A stretch of 64,000 nt of DNA from Bifidobacterium sp. ESL0790 (GCF_029395435.1 NZ_CP113915.1:1736001-1800000); one strand, 5' to 3'. Positions 1 through 10,438 are shown, counted from the stretch's first letter. A program made the numbers and translations. The notes: generated by a model from the letters alone, not told the origin.

Positions 1-953
1 ATGTACCAGACGGACGTCGTGTTCGCCAGGTTGGTGTTAATCCACTTGACCCACTTCTGGTCGGTCTTGCCGAACTGCGCGATAAGCGTCGGGATGGCGA
101 GGATCGAGGAGGCGAAGATGGGCGGGATGACGCCGGACATGTTGATCTTGAGCGGCAGGTAGGTGGAGGAGCCACCATACATCTTGCGGCCGATCATACG
201 GCGGGTATATTGCACCGGGATACGGCGCTGCGCGAGCTCGACGAAGTCGACGAAGATGAGGATGACGATCAGCACGCCGGTGACGATGCCGAACTTGGTC
301 CAGTCGCCGTTCTTGCCGTTGGTGCCCCAACCGATCTCCCAGAGCTGCGGCAGGAAGCCGGAGCAGATGGACATGAAGATCAGGACGGACATGCCTTGGC
401 CGATGCCCTTGTCGGTGATCAACTCGGCCATCCACATAATCAGGCCCGTGCCGCCGGTCATGATGAGGACCATGACCACGAGGTTCCACACGGAGCCGTC
501 GGGGATGACCTGGCCGCACTGGTAATTGAACAACGCGCCGGAACGTGCGGTGACCAGGATGGTGGTCGACTGCAGAATCGCCAGGCCGATGGTGAGGTAA
601 CGGGTGTACTGGGTGAGCTTGGTCTCGCCGGACTGGCCCTCCTTGTGCAGCGCCTCGAAACGAGGGATGACCACACGCAGCAGCTGGATGACGATGGACG
701 CGGTGATGTAGGGCATGACGCCGAGCGCGAAGATCGACAGCTGGAGCATGGCGCCGCCGGAGAAGAGGTTGACCAGACCCACGAAGTTCTCCTGGGTGGT
801 CTTCATGGTGCCGACGCACTGCTGCACGACCTTGTAGTCCACGCCCGGGGTGGGTATGAACGACCCGATGCGGTAGATGATGATCATGCCGAGCACGAAG
901 AGGATCTTATGGCGAAGTTCCTTCGTCTTCAGGGCCTGGATTAACGTCCTCAC
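1..953 (-). CDS. secY: Preprotein translocase subunit SecY (partial, C-terminus beyond window)
   Basis: SecY forms the channel of the SecYEG translocon in the cytoplasmic membrane. The visible 317 codons contain the family hallmarks: the early FIPTPGVD segment, the plug/TM2 region rich in Gly (NLFSGGAMLQLSIFALGVMP), and several hydrophobic helices. The chosen start is a GTG at 951-953, preceded by GGAAGG about seven bases away, and gives the usual N-terminus VRTLIQALKTKELRHKI. It is the last visible gene of the spc operon and is separated from rplO by 198 bases, so it may have additional control. The 3' end lies outside the window. Confidence 0.95.
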   Translation of the reverse strand, partial: MRTLIQALKTKELRHKILFVLGMIIIYRIGSFIPTPGVDYKVVQQCVGTMKTTQENFVGLVNLFSGGAMLQLSIFALGVMPYITASIVIQLLRVVIPRFEALHKEGQSGETKLTQYTRYLTIGLAILQSTTILVTARSGALFNYQCGQVIPDGSVWNLVVMVLIMTGGTGLIMWMAELITDKGIGQGMSVLIFMSICSGFLPQLWEIGWGTNGKNGDWTKFGIVTGVLIVILIFVDFVELAQRRIPVQYTRRMIGRKMYGGSSTYLPLKINMSGVIPPIFASSILAIPTLIAQFGKTDQKWVKWINTNLANTTSVWY

Positions 954-1076
954 CTAGATTTCCTTCCCTATTCGGCACAGCGGATGTACCGACACAAACA
1001 CACACTAACCAGTAACACTAGCCTAAAGTATCTACAGCTACCACCATGGCGAACACGCTGCAATGGCCCGGATATG

Positions 1077-1109
1077 ATTGTGGCCCTCCCCAACAGGAAG
1101 AGCCACAAT
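1077..1109. promoter_or_regulatory. Hairpin in the rplO-secY spacer
   Basis: ATTGTGGC and GCCACAAT form perfect 8-base arms, extended by an inner CTCC/GGAAG pairing. The hairpin sits in the only long gap (198 bases, 954-1151) of the S10-spc operon. Neither strand shows a following T-run, so an RNA structure, processing site or attenuator is more likely than a simple terminator. The rest of the gap holds no gene. I saw no convincing -35/-10 pair for secY there. Confidence 0.45.
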
Positions 1110-1151
1110 TGATTAAAACCACAACCTGATTACTCTAAAAGCAACCAGATA

Positions 1152-1613
1152 TCAGTCCTCGGAAATCGAGCCGCCAGCGGCTTCGATCTTGCTGCGGGCC
1201 GACGCGGAGGCCTTCACACCCTTGAGGGTGAAGGCGACCTTGGTCTCGCCGTCGCCGAGCACCTTGACGGGGTAGCCCTCGCGGACCGCTCCCTTCTTGA
1301 CCAAATCGGCCACGGTGACCTCTCCGCCCTTCGGGAAGAGCTTGGAGAGTGCGGAGACGTTGACGACCTGGAACTCCTTCTTGAAGGGGCTCTTGAAGCC
1401 GCGCAGCTTGGGCAGGCGCATGTAGAGCGGCAGCTGGCCACCCTCGAAGCCGGGACGGACCTGGTAACGCTTCAACGTGCCCTTGGCGCCACGACCTGCG
1501 GTCTTGCCCTTGGAGCCCTCACCACGGCCGACGCGGGTGCGGCTCTTTTTGGAGCCGGGCGCCGGACGCAGATCGTGCATCTGCAAAATAGTGTTCTCTT
1601 TTTGTTCTGCCAT
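1152..1613 (-). CDS. rplO: 50S ribosomal protein L15
   Basis: L15 is a 23S rRNA-binding protein of the large subunit. The 153-residue product has the Gly/Arg/Lys-rich N-terminal tail ([17 protein letters not shown]) that threads into rRNA, and the conserved [19 protein letters not shown] core. Length matches the family (about 145-150). The ATG start follows the rpmD stop by two bases, so the genes are probably translationally coupled. The next gene, secY, is 198 bases downstream. Confidence 0.97.
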   Translation of the reverse strand: MAEQKENTILQMHDLRPAPGSKKSRTRVGRGEGSKGKTAGRGAKGTLKRYQVRPGFEGGQLPLYMRLPKLRGFKSPFKKEFQVVNVSALSKLFPKGGEVTVADLVKKGAVREGYPVKVLGDGETKVAFTLKGVKASASARSKIEAAGGSISED

Positions 1614-1615
1614 TG

Positions 1616-1795
1616 TCAGACCTCCTCAACCGTGACCAGGTTGCGAACGGCATTGACCAAGCCGCGGGTTTCCGGGGTATCTTCGCGAACAACCGACTGG
1701 CCGATCTTGTGCAGGCCAAGGGTGCGAACGGTGTCGCGCTGCTTGGGCTTGCGGTTGACCAGACCATGGTGCAACGTGATCTTCAAATCAGCCAT
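1616..1795 (-). CDS. rpmD: 50S ribosomal protein L30
   Basis: A small 59-residue L30 with the family signature ([20 protein letters not shown]) and the typical [20 protein letters not shown] tail. The ATG at 1795 overlaps the rpsE stop by one base (TGATG), a normal coupling arrangement. An in-frame GTG at 1798 would add one residue and cannot be excluded from the sequence. It lies between rpsE and rplO in the standard spc order. Confidence 0.93.
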   Translation of the reverse strand: MADLKITLHHGLVNRKPKQRDTVRTLGLHKIGQSVVREDTPETRGLVNAVRNLVTVEEV

Positions 1796-2559
1796 CACTC
1801 ACCATCCTTCGCTTGTTCCTGCTTCGCCTTGGCGTCCTCGCGGGCTTTGCGGGCCTCGGCGATGCCTTCGGCGCGCTGGCGGAGCAATGTATCGGGGGCG
1901 ACTTCCTCGACCGTCAGACCACGACGGGCCGCGATCTCCTCGGGCTCCTCGAGCTGCTTCAAACCATCCACGGTGGCGCGAACCACGTTGACCGCGGTCG
2001 CCGAGCCCATGGACTTGGTGAGGATGTCGGTGATGCCGGCGCATTCCATGACGGCACGCACCGCGCCACCGGCGATAACGCCAGTGCCGGGGGCGGCCGG
2101 GCGCATGAACACGGTGCCAGCCGCATCGTGACCGATGACGGTGTGAGGCACGGTGCCGCGAACGCGCGGAACGGTGAACATGTGCTTCTTGGCGTCCAGC
2201 TGGCCCTTGGCGATGGCCGCCGGAACCTCGTGGGACTTGCCATAGCCGACACCGACGGTGCCGTTGCCATCGCCGACCACGACGAGAGCGGCGAAGCTCA
2301 TGCTACGACCACCCTTGCGGGTCTTGGAGACGCGGTTGATGGTCACCACGCGGTCGAGCAGCTCGTCGCCACGATTCTCCTCGTGACGTCCACGGCGCTC
2401 GCCGCGACGGCCTTCACCACGCCCACCGCGACGTCCACCACGACGGTCGTCATTGCGATCGCCGCGACGGTCATTGCGCTGGCCTTGCTTTTCCTGGTCG
2501 GACGCCTGCGTGTTCTGAGTATTTTCAGCCACTTGGGTTTCCTTTTCGTTGTCGCTCAC
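1795..2559 (-). CDS. rpsE: 30S ribosomal protein S5 with long N-terminal extension
   Basis: S5 helps shape the mRNA entry tunnel and decoding accuracy of the 30S subunit. At 254 residues it is much longer than the 166-residue E. coli protein. The first 65 or so residues are a charged low-complexity tail (for example [13 protein letters not shown]), followed by the S5 double-stranded-RNA-binding domain ([20 protein letters not shown]) and the C-terminal S5 fold. A shorter Lys/Glu/Ala-rich tail closes the protein. The start overlaps rplR by four bases. Such Arg/Gly-rich extensions are, to my knowledge, common in bifidobacterial S5. Confidence 0.96.
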   Translation of the reverse strand: MSDNEKETQVAENTQNTQASDQEKQGQRNDRRGDRNDDRRGGRRGGRGEGRRGERRGRHEENRGDELLDRVVTINRVSKTRKGGRSMSFAALVVVGDGNGTVGVGYGKSHEVPAAIAKGQLDAKKHMFTVPRVRGTVPHTVIGHDAAGTVFMRPAAPGTGVIAGGAVRAVMECAGITDILTKSMGSATAVNVVRATVDGLKQLEEPEEIAARRGLTVEEVAPDTLLRQRAEGIAEARKAREDAKAKQEQAKDGE

Positions 2560-2927
2560 AGTGCCAGACCTCCCTGACGGGCGCCCTCAGCAACGGCTGC
2601 GACGCGACCATGATACTTGTTGCCGCCACGGTCGAAGACGACGGAATCGATGCCCGCGTCCTTGGCCTTCTTGGCGATCAGCTCGCCGACCTTCTGGGCC
2701 GCTTCGGTCTTGGTGCCCTTGAACCCATCGAAATCATGGGTGATGGTGGACTCGCTGACCAGCGTGATGCCCTTGGTGTCGTCAACGATCTGCGCGACCA
2801 TGTGACGGTTGGAACGGGTGACCACCAGGCGCGGACGCTCGGCGGTACCTGCGATGTGCTTGCGCAGACGTGCGTGACGACGCAGTCTCGCGACCTTCTT
2901 GCCCTTACCGAAAATCTTGACTGTCAT
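2556..2927 (-). CDS. rplR: 50S ribosomal protein L18
   Basis: L18 binds 5S rRNA and ties it to the central protuberance. The 123-residue product begins with the basic [19 protein letters not shown] helix region and carries the conserved [20 protein letters not shown] core and the final [12 protein letters not shown] motif. The ATG follows the rplF stop by one base, and its stop overlaps the rpsE start, so it is internal to a tightly packed operon. Confidence 0.96.
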   Translation of the reverse strand: MTVKIFGKGKKVARLRRHARLRKHIAGTAERPRLVVTRSNRHMVAQIVDDTKGITLVSESTITHDFDGFKGTKTEAAQKVGELIAKKAKDAGIDSVVFDRGGNKYHGRVAAVAEGARQGGLAL

Positions 2928-2928
2928 A

Positions 2929-3468
2929 TTACTTACCAGCCTTTCCAGCCTTGCGCAGGATATGCTCGTCGGAGTACTTGATGCCCTTGCCCTTGTAAGG
3001 TTCCGGCTTCCTCAGCTTGCGGATGTTGGCGGCGGCCTGGCCGACTGCCTGCTTGTCCGTGCCCTTGACGACCACCTGGTTGGCGTTCGGCAGCTCGAAG
3101 GTGATGCCCTCGGGCGGGTTGACGGTGATGGTGTGCGAATAGCCAAGCGAGAACTCGATGCCCTTGCCCTTCATCTGCGCACGGTAACCGGTGCCGACGA
3201 TGTCGAGGGTCTTGCTGAAGCCCTCGTGCACGCCCTGGACCATCGAGGCGACGATGGAACGCGCGAGACCGTGGTTGGCACTGGTCTGGCGGTCATCGTT
3301 GGCCGGCTCGAAGAAGATCGTGTTGTCTTCGACACGAGCGGTGATGCCCTCGGGGATGGTGTAGGAGTCGGAACCCTTCGCGCCCTTGACGCTGAAGTCC
3401 TGACCCTTGATCGTGACTTCCACGCCTGCCGGGATGGCGACGGGGAGCTTACCAATATGTGATGCCAT
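2929..3468 (-). CDS. rplF: 50S ribosomal protein L6
   Basis: L6 lies near the factor-binding site of the large subunit. The 179-residue product has the two related L6 domains. The second contains the conserved [20 protein letters not shown] and the C-terminal [18 protein letters not shown] motifs, which are diagnostic. Length equals the family norm. It is 17 bases downstream of rpsH and one base upstream of rplR. Confidence 0.97.
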   Translation of the reverse strand: MASHIGKLPVAIPAGVEVTIKGQDFSVKGAKGSDSYTIPEGITARVEDNTIFFEPANDDRQTSANHGLARSIVASMVQGVHEGFSKTLDIVGTGYRAQMKGKGIEFSLGYSHTITVNPPEGITFELPNANQVVVKGTDKQAVGQAAANIRKLRKPEPYKGKGIKYSDEHILRKAGKAGK

Positions 3469-3485
3469 GTTCTAGCTCTCCTTCC

Positions 3486-3884
3486 TCACCAAACGAAGGC
3501 GACGATCTCGCCACCGATGCCCCTGTCGAGGCATTCCTTCTGGGTCAACAAACCTGAGCTGGTCGAGATGATGGCCACGCCCATGCCACCGAGCGGCATA
3601 GGGAGCGCATCCGACTTCGCGTAGCGACGCAGGCCAGGCTTGGAGATGCGCTTGATGCCCTGGATGGCACGCTCGCCATTGGGGCCGTACTTCAGCGTGA
3701 TCTCAAGGTTCTGGCCGACGCGAGCATCCGTGGCGGTGAAGTCGCTGATATAGCCTTCACGCTTGAGGATCTCGGCGATCGCCGCCTTGAACTTGGAGTA
3801 AGGCATAGCAACTGTCTCATGCTTTGCCGCACTCGCATTACGCAGACGCGTGAGCATGTCTGCGATTGGATCTGTCATTGTCAT
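3486..3884 (-). CDS. rpsH: 30S ribosomal protein S8
   Basis: S8 is a primary 16S rRNA-binding protein; in E. coli it also represses the spc operon. The 132-residue product starts [17 protein letters not shown] and ends with the conserved [20 protein letters not shown] signature. The start used is the first ATG. A second ATG two codons later would give MTDPIADML, the common family start. It is preceded by an 87-base gap after rpsN, one of the longer spacers in this cluster. Confidence 0.96.
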   Translation of the reverse strand: MTMTDPIADMLTRLRNASAAKHETVAMPYSKFKAAIAEILKREGYISDFTATDARVGQNLEITLKYGPNGERAIQGIKRISKPGLRRYAKSDALPMPLGGMGVAIISTSSGLLTQKECLDRGIGGEIVAFVW

Positions 3885-3971
3885 GTGGGCTAACGCCCTT
3901 TCTCGCCGTGGTTTCCTCCCACCGGCCGCCGGCTTAGCGGCGACCGGAAAGAGGACCTTCAGCGTCGATGT

Positions 3972-4157
3972 TTACCAACTGGACTTCGTAACTCCGGGCA
4001 GCTCGCCGCGGTGCGCCTTCTCGCGAAGGCAGATGCGGCACAGGCCGAACTTGCGATAAACGGAGTGGGGACGGCCGCAAACCCGGCAGCGCGTATAGCC
4101 GCGCACCTTGAACTTTGGTTTGGCAGCTGCCTTGTTTCTCAAAGCGGTTTTTGCCAT
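3972..4157 (-). CDS. rpsN: 30S ribosomal protein S14 type Z (zinc form)
   Basis: This 61-residue S14 carries four cysteines (C24, C27, C40, C43) in two CxxC pairs (CRVC and CRIC), the zinc-binding form found in many actinobacteria and firmicutes. The start MAKTALRNK was chosen because it matches the family length and follows an AGGAG site; a longer upstream reading frame has no homologous content. It sits one base after rplE, in the normal spc position. Confidence 0.96.
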   Translation of the reverse strand: MAKTALRNKAAAKPKFKVRGYTRCRVCGRPHSVYRKFGLCRICLREKAHRGELPGVTKSSW

Positions 4158-4158
4158 T

Positions 4159-4731
4159 TCAGTTCTCCTTGAAGGGGAAGCCAAGGTGCTTGAGCAGAGC
4201 CCGAGCCTCCTGGTCATCCTTGGTGCTGGTCACCACGGTGATGTCCATACCACGCTGGTGATCGATCGCGTCCGGATCGATCTCGTGGAACATGGACTGC
4301 TCGGTGAGACCGAAGTTGTAATTGCCCTGGCCGTCGAACTGCTTCGCGCTGATACCACGGAAATCGCGGATGCGAGGCAGAGCGAGGGTGAGCAGCCTGT
4401 CGAGGAACTCCCACATGCGGTCGCCACGAAGAGTGACGTACGCGCCGATGGCCTGGCCCTCACGCAGATGGAACTGCGCGACGGACTTCTTGGCCTTGGT
4501 GATCTTCGGCTTCTGGCCGGTGATGGCCGTGAGGTCGCGGACGGCGCCCTCCATGAGCTTGGAGTCGCGAGCCGCGGCGCCAACACCCATCGAGACGACG
4601 ACCTTCTGGACCTTGGCCACCTGCATCGGGTTGGAATACTTGAATTCCTTCTCGAGCTCGGGCACGATCTTGTCGATGTACTGCTGCTTCAGGCGCGGTG
4701 TTGCCGGCGCTTCAACTGCTGTATCGGTCAT
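4159..4731 (-). CDS. rplE: 50S ribosomal protein L5
   Basis: L5 binds 5S rRNA and contacts the P-site tRNA. The 190-residue product has the family motifs [18 protein letters not shown] and [19 protein letters not shown], followed by [18 protein letters not shown] and the terminal [20 protein letters not shown] short acidic/Ala extension precedes the core. The start overlaps rplX by four bases and the stop is one base from rpsN. Confidence 0.97.
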   Translation of the reverse strand: MTDTAVEAPATPRLKQQYIDKIVPELEKEFKYSNPMQVAKVQKVVVSMGVGAAARDSKLMEGAVRDLTAITGQKPKITKAKKSVAQFHLREGQAIGAYVTLRGDRMWEFLDRLLTLALPRIRDFRGISAKQFDGQGNYNFGLTEQSMFHEIDPDAIDHQRGMDITVVTSTKDDQEARALLKHLGFPFKEN

Positions 4732-5063
4732 GCCAGCTCCTTTCCTGACTTCTTGGCGATGCGAGTGCGCACGGTCTTGACCTTGCCGTCATGGGCTTCG
4801 GTGGTGACCTTGACGCCCACGCGGGTCGGCTTCTTGGTCTCGGGGTCGATGACCATCACGTTGGAGCGATGGATCGGCGCCTCGACGGAGACGATGCCGG
4901 ATTCCTGACCCTGCTGGGTGGCGCGGACGTGCTTCTTGACGATCTGCACGCCCTCGACGATCAGACGATCATTGGGGAGCACGCGGGTCACCTTGCCCTC
5001 TTTGCCACGGTCCTTGCCACGAATGACCTTGACCTGGTCGCCTGTCTTGATCTTGGCTACCAT
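4728..5063 (-). CDS. rplX: 50S ribosomal protein L24
   Basis: L24 is an assembly initiator of the large subunit with a KOW domain. The 111-residue product opens with the KOW motif ([20 protein letters not shown]) and contains the [16 protein letters not shown] and [14 protein letters not shown] signatures. It lies one base after rplN and overlaps rplE by four bases, so translation is likely coupled on both sides. Confidence 0.97.
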   Translation of the reverse strand: MVAKIKTGDQVKVIRGKDRGKEGKVTRVLPNDRLIVEGVQIVKKHVRATQQGQESGIVSVEAPIHRSNVMVIDPETKKPTRVGVKVTTEAHDGKVKTVRTRIAKKSGKELA

Positions 5064-5064
5064 C

Positions 5065-5433
5065 TCAGATCACCTCCGGGGCGAGGGACACGATCTTCAT
5101 GAAGCGCTTGTCGCGCAGTTCACGTCCGACCGGTCCAAAGATACGCGTGCCCTTCGGCTCATGACCAGAGCCGAGAATGACAGCGGCGTTCTCATCGAAC
5201 TTGATGTATGAGCCGTCGTTGCGACGATGCTCCTTGACTGTGCGGACGACGACGGCCTTGACCACGTCGCCCTTCTTGACCGACCCGCCAGGGATGGCAT
5301 CCTTGACGGAGGCGACGATGACGTCGCCGATGCCGGCATAGCGTCGCTTCGATCCGCCGAGCACTCGGATGGCCAAGATCTCCTTGGCACCCGTGTTGTC
5401 GGCGACATGAAGCCGCGATTCCTGCTGAATCAT
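5065..5433 (-). CDS. rplN: 50S ribosomal protein L14
   Basis: L14 forms part of an intersubunit bridge. The 122-residue product is highly conserved, with [18 protein letters not shown] at the start, the [15 protein letters not shown] region and the [20 protein letters not shown] end. Length is exactly that of the family. A 71-base gap separates it from rpsQ; this gap holds a small CTGC/GCAG hairpin around 5463-5485 that could be an RNA processing site. Confidence 0.97.
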   Translation of the reverse strand: MIQQESRLHVADNTGAKEILAIRVLGGSKRRYAGIGDVIVASVKDAIPGGSVKKGDVVKAVVVRTVKEHRRNDGSYIKFDENAAVILGSGHEPKGTRIFGPVGRELRDKRFMKIVSLAPEVI

Positions 5434-5504
5434 TGATTCTCCTTAGCCGCGCTGGTTCTCCCCTGCCACCCGTGAGGGTGAGCAGCGGAGCCTTGCCGAA
5501 CTTA

Positions 5505-5771
5505 TTACTTGGCGCGCTCGATAATCGAGTCGAGACGCCAACGCTTGGTCTTGCTCAGAGGCCGAGTCTCCATGATACTCACGCGGTCGCCAATGTGGGC
5601 GTCGTTGTTCTCGTCATGGACCTTGACCTTACGAGTGGAGCGGACGACCTTGCCGTAGAGCGGGTGGGTCGTACGCAGCTCGAGCTCGACGGTGATGGTC
5701 TTGTCCATCGCGTCGGACACGACATAACCGCTGCGAGTCTTGCGGAAGTTGCGCTCTTGCTTTTCAGCCAT
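5505..5771 (-). CDS. rpsQ: 30S ribosomal protein S17
   Basis: S17 is an OB-fold primary 16S rRNA-binding protein. The 88-residue product contains [20 protein letters not shown] and the [18 protein letters not shown] signature. It follows rpmC by two bases and belongs to the usual rplP-rpmC-rpsQ trio. Nothing is unusual in length or composition. Confidence 0.96.
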   Translation of the reverse strand: MAEKQERNFRKTRSGYVVSDAMDKTITVELELRTTHPLYGKVVRSTRKVKVHDENNDAHIGDRVSIMETRPLSKTKRWRLDSIIERAK

Positions 5772-5773
5772 GC

Positions 5774-6031
5774 TTACTTCTCCTCAGTCTTCGTCTCGCC
5801 CGCCGCAGGCTCCTGGCTGATGCCAAGCTCACGCTCGCGCAGGACGGTGTACATCCTGGCGATGTCGTGCTTGACGGCCTTGAGCCTGGCCGAGTTGTCG
5901 AGCTGACCAGTGGCGTTCTGGAAGCGCAGGTTGAACAGCTCTTCCTTGGACTTCTTGAGGAAGCCCTCGATATCGGCATTGGTCTTCTCGTTGAGATTCT
6001 TGATGCTATAGTCTGCAGTTCCGACTGCCAT
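5774..6031 (-). CDS. rpmC: 50S ribosomal protein L29
   Basis: L29 lies at the peptide exit tunnel. Residues 7 to 70 hold the two-helix L29 fold with [20 protein letters not shown] and the [16 protein letters not shown] end. The product is 85 residues, longer than the typical 65, because of an acidic/Ala C-terminal tail ([16 protein letters not shown]). The start overlaps the rplP stop by one base. Confidence 0.95.
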   Translation of the reverse strand: MAVGTADYSIKNLNEKTNADIEGFLKKSKEELFNLRFQNATGQLDNSARLKAVKHDIARMYTVLRERELGISQEPAAGETKTEEK

Positions 6032-6450
6032 CAGATGTCACCGCCTTCACGAGCGATAATACGGCACTTCATCGGAAGCTTGTCGATGGCGCGGCGAAGG
6101 GCTTCCTTCGCGGTGGCCTCATCGACGCCGCCGATCTCGAACATCACACGGCCGGGATGCACGTTGGCGATCCACGACTCGGGGGTGCCCTTGCCGGAAC
6201 CCATTCGGCTTCCGAGCGCGTGCTTGGTCAAGGGACGATCAGGGAAAATCGTGATCCACACACGACCGCCACGCTTGATGTAGCGGGTCATGGCGATACG
6301 AGCAGCCTCGATCTGACGGTTGGTGATGTAGGCAGGGGCCAGAGCCTGGATGCCATAATCGCCGAACGCGATCTCGTTGCCGCCCTTGGACATGCCACGG
6401 CGCTTCGGCCGCTGCTGTTTACGGTACTTAGTCCTCTTTGGGATAAGCAT
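6031..6450 (-). CDS. rplP: 50S ribosomal protein L16
   Basis: L16 organizes the A-site region of the large subunit. The 139-residue product begins [19 protein letters not shown], contains the [20 protein letters not shown] signature, and ends in the expected [14 protein letters not shown]. Length matches the family. It starts six bases after rpsC and overlaps rpmC by one base. Confidence 0.97.
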   Translation of the reverse strand: MLIPKRTKYRKQQRPKRRGMSKGGNEIAFGDYGIQALAPAYITNRQIEAARIAMTRYIKRGGRVWITIFPDRPLTKHALGSRMGSGKGTPESWIANVHPGRVMFEIGGVDEATAKEALRRAIDKLPMKCRIIAREGGDI

Positions 6451-6456
6451 ATCTGC

Positions 6457-7281
6457 TCACTCCTTCGTTTCCGCCGCAGGCTGGGCCGCAGCTTCGGCCT
6501 TCGCCGGAGCCTCGGGGGCCTTGGCCTCGGGCTTGGAGCCACGGGGGCCGGACGCGGGACGACCACCACGACGCGGGCGGCGATCGCCACCACGGCGTCC
6601 ACGGTTGTTGCCCTGCTGGGCCTGCTGCTCATCGAACTCATGCTCGGTCATATCGCCCTTGTAGATCCAGACCTTCACGCCGATGCGGCCGTAGGTGGTC
6701 CTGGCCTCGAAGAAGCCATAATCGATCAAGGCACGAAGGGTCTGAAGCGGAACGCGACCCTCGCGATAGAACTCGGAACGGCTCATCTCGGCGCCTCCAA
6801 GGCGGCCGGAGAGCTTGATGCGGATGCCCTTGGCACCGGCGCGCATGGCGTCCTGCTGGGCCTTGCGCATGGCGCGACGGAACGTGACGCGGTTGGTCAG
6901 CTGCTCAGCGATGCCCTGGGCGACGAGCTGCGCGTCGAGCGCGGCGTTCTTCACCTCGAAGATGTTGAGCTGGACCTGCTTGCCCGTGATCTTCTCGAGC
7001 TTGGCGCGAACACGCTCGGCCTCGGCTCCACGACGGCCGATGACGATGCCCGGACGCGCGGCGTGGATGTCCACACGCACGCGGTCACGGGTGCGCTCGA
7101 TGACGATGCGGGACACGCCCGCACGCTCGAGGTCCTTGTTCATGGCCTTGCGGATCTTGTCGTCCTCGAGGACGAAATCGCTGTAACGCTCGCCAACCTT
7201 GTTGGAGTCGGAGAACCACTTCGAACGGTGGTCTTCAGTGATGCCCAGGCGATAGCCAAGGGGATTGATCTTCTGACCCAT
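6457..7281 (-). CDS. rpsC: 30S ribosomal protein S3
   Basis: S3 lines the mRNA entry site. The 274-residue product has the N-terminal [14 protein letters not shown], the KH type 2 domain with [20 protein letters not shown], and the C-terminal S3 domain with [19 protein letters not shown]. After about residue 215 it carries an RG-rich segment followed by an Ala/Glu/Pro-rich tail, which makes it longer than the 233-residue E. coli protein. It follows rplV by two bases. Confidence 0.97.
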   Translation of the reverse strand: MGQKINPLGYRLGITEDHRSKWFSDSNKVGERYSDFVLEDDKIRKAMNKDLERAGVSRIVIERTRDRVRVDIHAARPGIVIGRRGAEAERVRAKLEKITGKQVQLNIFEVKNAALDAQLVAQGIAEQLTNRVTFRRAMRKAQQDAMRAGAKGIRIKLSGRLGGAEMSRSEFYREGRVPLQTLRALIDYGFFEARTTYGRIGVKVWIYKGDMTEHEFDEQQAQQGNNRGRRGGDRRPRRGGRPASGPRGSKPEAKAPEAPAKAEAAAQPAAETKE

Positions 7282-7283
7282 CT

Positions 7284-7643
7284 TTAGCGGGCTCCTTCCT
7301 TGCTGGCGACAACGACCGTGATGTGGCTGGTGCGCTTGTTGATGCGACCGGCGCGGCCCTGTGCACGGGCGCGGAAACGCTTGAGCGTCACACCCTCGTC
7401 CACATAGGTCTCTTTCACATACAAATCGTTCTCACGGAACGCCTCGCCGGCCTTGTCGGCCTTGACGCGCGCGTTCGCGGTGGCGCTCTTGAGGACCTTG
7501 AGCACAGGCTCGGAGGCATCCTGGGGAGCGAATTTCAGAATGGTGACGGCCTCGTCCACTTTCTTGCCACGGATGAGGTCGACCATGCGGCGAGCCTTGC
7601 GCGGCGTCACACGGACGTGACGTGCGATTGCTTTAGCTTCCAT
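7284..7643 (-). CDS. rplV: 50S ribosomal protein L22
   Basis: L22 lines the nascent-peptide tunnel. The 119-residue product starts [20 protein letters not shown] and contains the beta-hairpin signature [20 protein letters not shown] and the C-terminal SHITVVVA. Length and order are standard: 15 bases after rpsS and two before rpsC. Confidence 0.97.
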   Translation of the reverse strand: MEAKAIARHVRVTPRKARRMVDLIRGKKVDEAVTILKFAPQDASEPVLKVLKSATANARVKADKAGEAFRENDLYVKETYVDEGVTLKRFRARAQGRAGRINKRTSHITVVVASKEGAR

Positions 7644-7658
7644 AATCTTTCTCTTCCT

Positions 7659-7937
7659 TTAGCGACGGGCTTTTTTGTCGTCATGAACGTGACCGCGGAA
7701 GGTCTTCGTCGGAGCGAACTCGCCGAGCTTGTGGCCGACCATGGACTCGGTCACGAAGACCGGGACATGCTTGCGGCCATCGTGCACAGCGAAGGTGTGA
7801 CCGATGAAATCCGGGGTGATCATGGAACGGCGCGACCACGTCTTGATGACGTTCTTCGTGCCCTTCTCGTTCTGTTCGTCGACTTTCTTCTGCAAATGGG
7901 CGTCGACGAAGGGGCCCTTCTTGATGCTACGTGACAT
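7659..7937 (-). CDS. rpsS: 30S ribosomal protein S19
   Basis: S19 sits in the head of the 30S subunit. The 92-residue product starts [19 protein letters not shown] and contains [20 protein letters not shown] and the [17 protein letters not shown] signature. The start was set at this ATG because upstream sequence is the rplB tail in another frame. It follows rplB by 14 bases. Confidence 0.97.
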   Translation of the reverse strand: MSRSIKKGPFVDAHLQKKVDEQNEKGTKNVIKTWSRRSMITPDFIGHTFAVHDGRKHVPVFVTESMVGHKLGEFAPTKTFRGHVHDDKKARR

Positions 7938-7951
7938 CTGTTCGACGCTCC

Positions 7952-8782
7952 TTACTTGCGGTTCTTGCCATTGGGACGACGACGGACAATCATCTTGTTC
8001 GAAGCCTTCTTCGGACGACGAGTACGAACCTCGCCCTTGCCCCAAGGCGACACTGGCGGCTTGCCGCCGCGGGTGGTGCCACCATGCGGGTGGTCGACCG
8101 GGTTCATGGACTCACCACGGGTGATCGGGCGCTTGCCCATCCAGCGGGCGCGTCCGGCCTTGCCGAGCTGCACGTTGGCGTGGTCGGAGTTGCCGACCTC
8201 ACCGACGGTGGCGCGGCAACGCGCGTCGACGTTGCGGATCTCGCCCGAAGGCATACGCAGCTGGGCGTAGGCCCCGTCCTTGGCGACGAGCTGGACGCCC
8301 GCGCCTGCGGAACGCGCGATCTTCGCGCCGCCCAGGGGACGGAGCTCGATGGCGTGGACGATGGTACCGGTGGGGATATTGCGCAGCGGCAGATTGTTGC
8401 CGGGCTTGATATCGGCCTTCTCGCCGGTCTCGATCACATCGCCCTGCTTGACGCCCTCGGGGGCGATGATGTAGCGCTTCTCGCCGTCTGCATAGTGCAG
8501 CAGCGCGATGCGTGCGGAGCGGTTCGGATCGTATTCGATCTCAGCGACCTTGGCGGGAACGCCGTCCTTGTCCCAACGCTTGAAGTCGATGAGACGATAC
8601 TGGCGCTTATGGCCGCCGCCGCGATGGCGGGAGGTCACACGGCCGTAAGAGTTACGACCGCCAGTCTTGCTGAGCTTGCGTACCAGCGACTTCTCAGGCG
8701 TGGAGCGCGTGAGGTCGGAGAAATCCGACACAGACGCGTTGCGGCGGCCCGGAGTCGTCGGCTTATAAACGCGGATAGCCAT
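7952..8782 (-). CDS. rplB: 50S ribosomal protein L2
   Basis: L2 is essential for subunit joining and peptidyl transfer. The 276-residue product has the RNA-binding domain ([17 protein letters not shown]), the [19 protein letters not shown] core and the universally conserved C-terminal [20 protein letters not shown], whose histidine lies near the peptidyl transferase centre. Length is standard. A 35-base spacer separates it from rplW. Confidence 0.98.
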   Translation of the reverse strand: MAIRVYKPTTPGRRNASVSDFSDLTRSTPEKSLVRKLSKTGGRNSYGRVTSRHRGGGHKRQYRLIDFKRWDKDGVPAKVAEIEYDPNRSARIALLHYADGEKRYIIAPEGVKQGDVIETGEKADIKPGNNLPLRNIPTGTIVHAIELRPLGGAKIARSAGAGVQLVAKDGAYAQLRMPSGEIRNVDARCRATVGEVGNSDHANVQLGKAGRARWMGKRPITRGESMNPVDHPHGGTTRGGKPPVSPWGKGEVRTRRPKKASNKMIVRRRPNGKNRK

Positions 8783-8817
8783 AATGTAGTTCTTCCTTTG
8801 ACTTTCTCGGCTAACCT

Positions 8818-9114
8818 TCAGTTACCGAAGATGTCGATCGTCTGGCCCTCTGCCAGGGTCACGATCGCGTGCTTCTCATTGACACGCTGACCGAAACCGG
8901 TGCGGGTGCGCTGACGCTTGCCTGCACGGTTGAGGGTGTTGACGTTCGTCACCTTGACCTTGAAGATCTCTTCAATAGCCTGCTTGATCTGCACCTTGTT
9001 TGCATCAGGCGCGACCACGAAGGTGTACTGGCCACGGTCACCCGCCGCGTAGCTCTTCTCGGAGACAACGGGCTTGATGATGACATCGTGGGCGGGGTTG
9101 TGAATAGCGACCAT
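8818..9114 (-). CDS. rplW: 50S ribosomal protein L23
   Basis: L23 docks trigger factor and SRP at the tunnel exit. The 98-residue product begins [20 protein letters not shown] and has the [20 protein letters not shown] core and the [11 protein letters not shown] loop. The start was chosen at this ATG, four bases from rplD, because it fits the family; upstream in-frame sequence is the rplD tail in another frame. Confidence 0.97.
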   Translation of the reverse strand: MVAIHNPAHDVIIKPVVSEKSYAAGDRGQYTFVVAPDANKVQIKQAIEEIFKVKVTNVNTLNRAGKRQRTRTGFGQRVNEKHAIVTLAEGQTIDIFGN

Positions 9115-9118
9115 TGGT

Positions 9119-9778
9119 TCAGGCCTCCTTAGGCTCAGTCTTCGCGGCGACGAAGGCATCGAAGCCTTCCTTGCTGAAGACGACATACTGAGCGGTCACC
9201 ACATCGTAGGTGTTGAGCTGATCTGCGAAGAGCACATGCACCGTCGGGATGTTACGAACGGAGAGCCACTCGTTCACGTTGTCGCGCGAAAGCACGACGG
9301 TGGTGAACTGGTTGTTGCTCACAGGGGTCAGCGCTGCGACGGCGGCCTTGGTGGACGGAGTGTCCTTGATGCCAAAGTCGACGACGGCGACGCGACCGGC
9401 GTTCGCGCGGTTGGAAAGCACATAACGCAGGGCGCTGGCCTTCATCTTCTTGGGGGTGCGCTGGGCATAGCTGCGCGGAACCGGTCCGTGCACCACGCCA
9501 CCGTGGACCCACTGGGGAGCGCGGGTCGAGCCCTGACGAGCACGGCCGGTTCCCTTCTGCTTCCAAGGCTTCTTGCCACCACCGGAGACATCACCACGGC
9601 TCTTGACGGCGTGAGTGCCCTGACGGGCGGCCGCGAGCTGAGCGATGACCACTTGGTGGATCAGCGGAACATGGGCCTCGACGTCCTCGTTCGAGATACC
9701 GAAGATCTCGACGGGAGCCTCGACGGTTCCAGCGGACTTGCCCTTGGCGTCTGTGACATTGAGTGTTACGTTAGCCAT
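9119..9778 (-). CDS. rplD: 50S ribosomal protein L4
   Basis: L4 lines the exit tunnel; in E. coli it represses the S10 operon by binding its leader. The 219-residue product has the tunnel-extension loop ([18 protein letters not shown], then [13 protein letters not shown]) and the C-terminal Rossmann-like half with [13 protein letters not shown]. It is six bases after rplC and four before rplW. Confidence 0.97.
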   Translation of the reverse strand: MANVTLNVTDAKGKSAGTVEAPVEIFGISNEDVEAHVPLIHQVVIAQLAAARQGTHAVKSRGDVSGGGKKPWKQKGTGRARQGSTRAPQWVHGGVVHGPVPRSYAQRTPKKMKASALRYVLSNRANAGRVAVVDFGIKDTPSTKAAVAALTPVSNNQFTTVVLSRDNVNEWLSVRNIPTVHVLFADQLNTYDVVTAQYVVFSKEGFDAFVAAKTEPKEA

Positions 9779-9784
9779 GATTTA

Positions 9785-10438
9785 TCAGGCTCCCTTCACA
9801 GCCGTGCGGAGCAGGACGATGCCACCCTTGGGCCCGGGAAGGGCACCCTTGATGGCGATGACGCCGTTCTCCACGTCGGAGGAAACGATCTCGAGGTTCT
9901 GCACCGTGGAGGTGACATGGCCCATACGACCGGCCATGCGCTTACCCTTCAGGATGCGGCTCGGGGTGGCGCAGGCGCCAACCGAACCTGGACGACGCTC
10001 GTTCTTGTGAGAGCCGTGGGTACGACGATAGGACTTGAAGCCCCAGCGCTTGATCGTACCGGCGAAGCCCTTGCCCTTGGTCGTACCGGTGACATCCACC
10101 TCGGAGCCGTCGGCGAAGAGCTCGGCGGTCAGTTCCTGACCGGGCTTGAACTCCTCGGCGTCCTCCGTGCGGACCTCGACCAAGTGACGACGCGGGGTGA
10201 CGCCCGCCTTGGCGAAGTGACCGGCCATCGGCTTGGTCACCTTCGTCGGGTCGATCTGGCCATAACCGAGCTGGACGGCCTTGTAGCCATCGGTCTCCTC
10301 GGTCTTGACGCCCGTGACCACGTTGGTGGACACATCCACGAGCGTCACAGGGACGAAGAATCCGTTCTCGTCCCACACCTGCGACATACCGAGCTTGCGG
10401 CCCAGCAGCGCAGAGCGGTTTGCTTTCTGCAGCGACAT
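9785..10438 (-). CDS. rplC: 50S ribosomal protein L3
   Basis: L3 is an early assembly protein that reaches toward the peptidyl transferase centre. The 217-residue product starts [20 protein letters not shown] and contains the signature [20 protein letters not shown] and [20 protein letters not shown]. Length matches the family. It follows rpsJ by 14 bases. Confidence 0.97.
   Translation of the reverse strand: MSLQKANRSALLGRKLGMSQVWDENGFFVPVTLVDVSTNVVTGVKTEETDGYKAVQLGYGQIDPTKVTKPMAGHFAKAGVTPRRHLVEVRTEDAEEFKPGQELTAELFADGSEVDVTGTTKGKGFAGTIKRWGFKSYRRTHGSHKNERRPGSVGACATPSRILKGKRMAGRMGHVTSTVQNLEIVSSDVENGVIAIKGALPGPKGGIVLLRTAVKGA

Noticed and set aside
37-819. A 260-codon minus-strand frame within secY
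   Set aside because: Its His/Arg-rich sequence is a shadow of SecY, which is clear in the neighbouring frame with all its helices.
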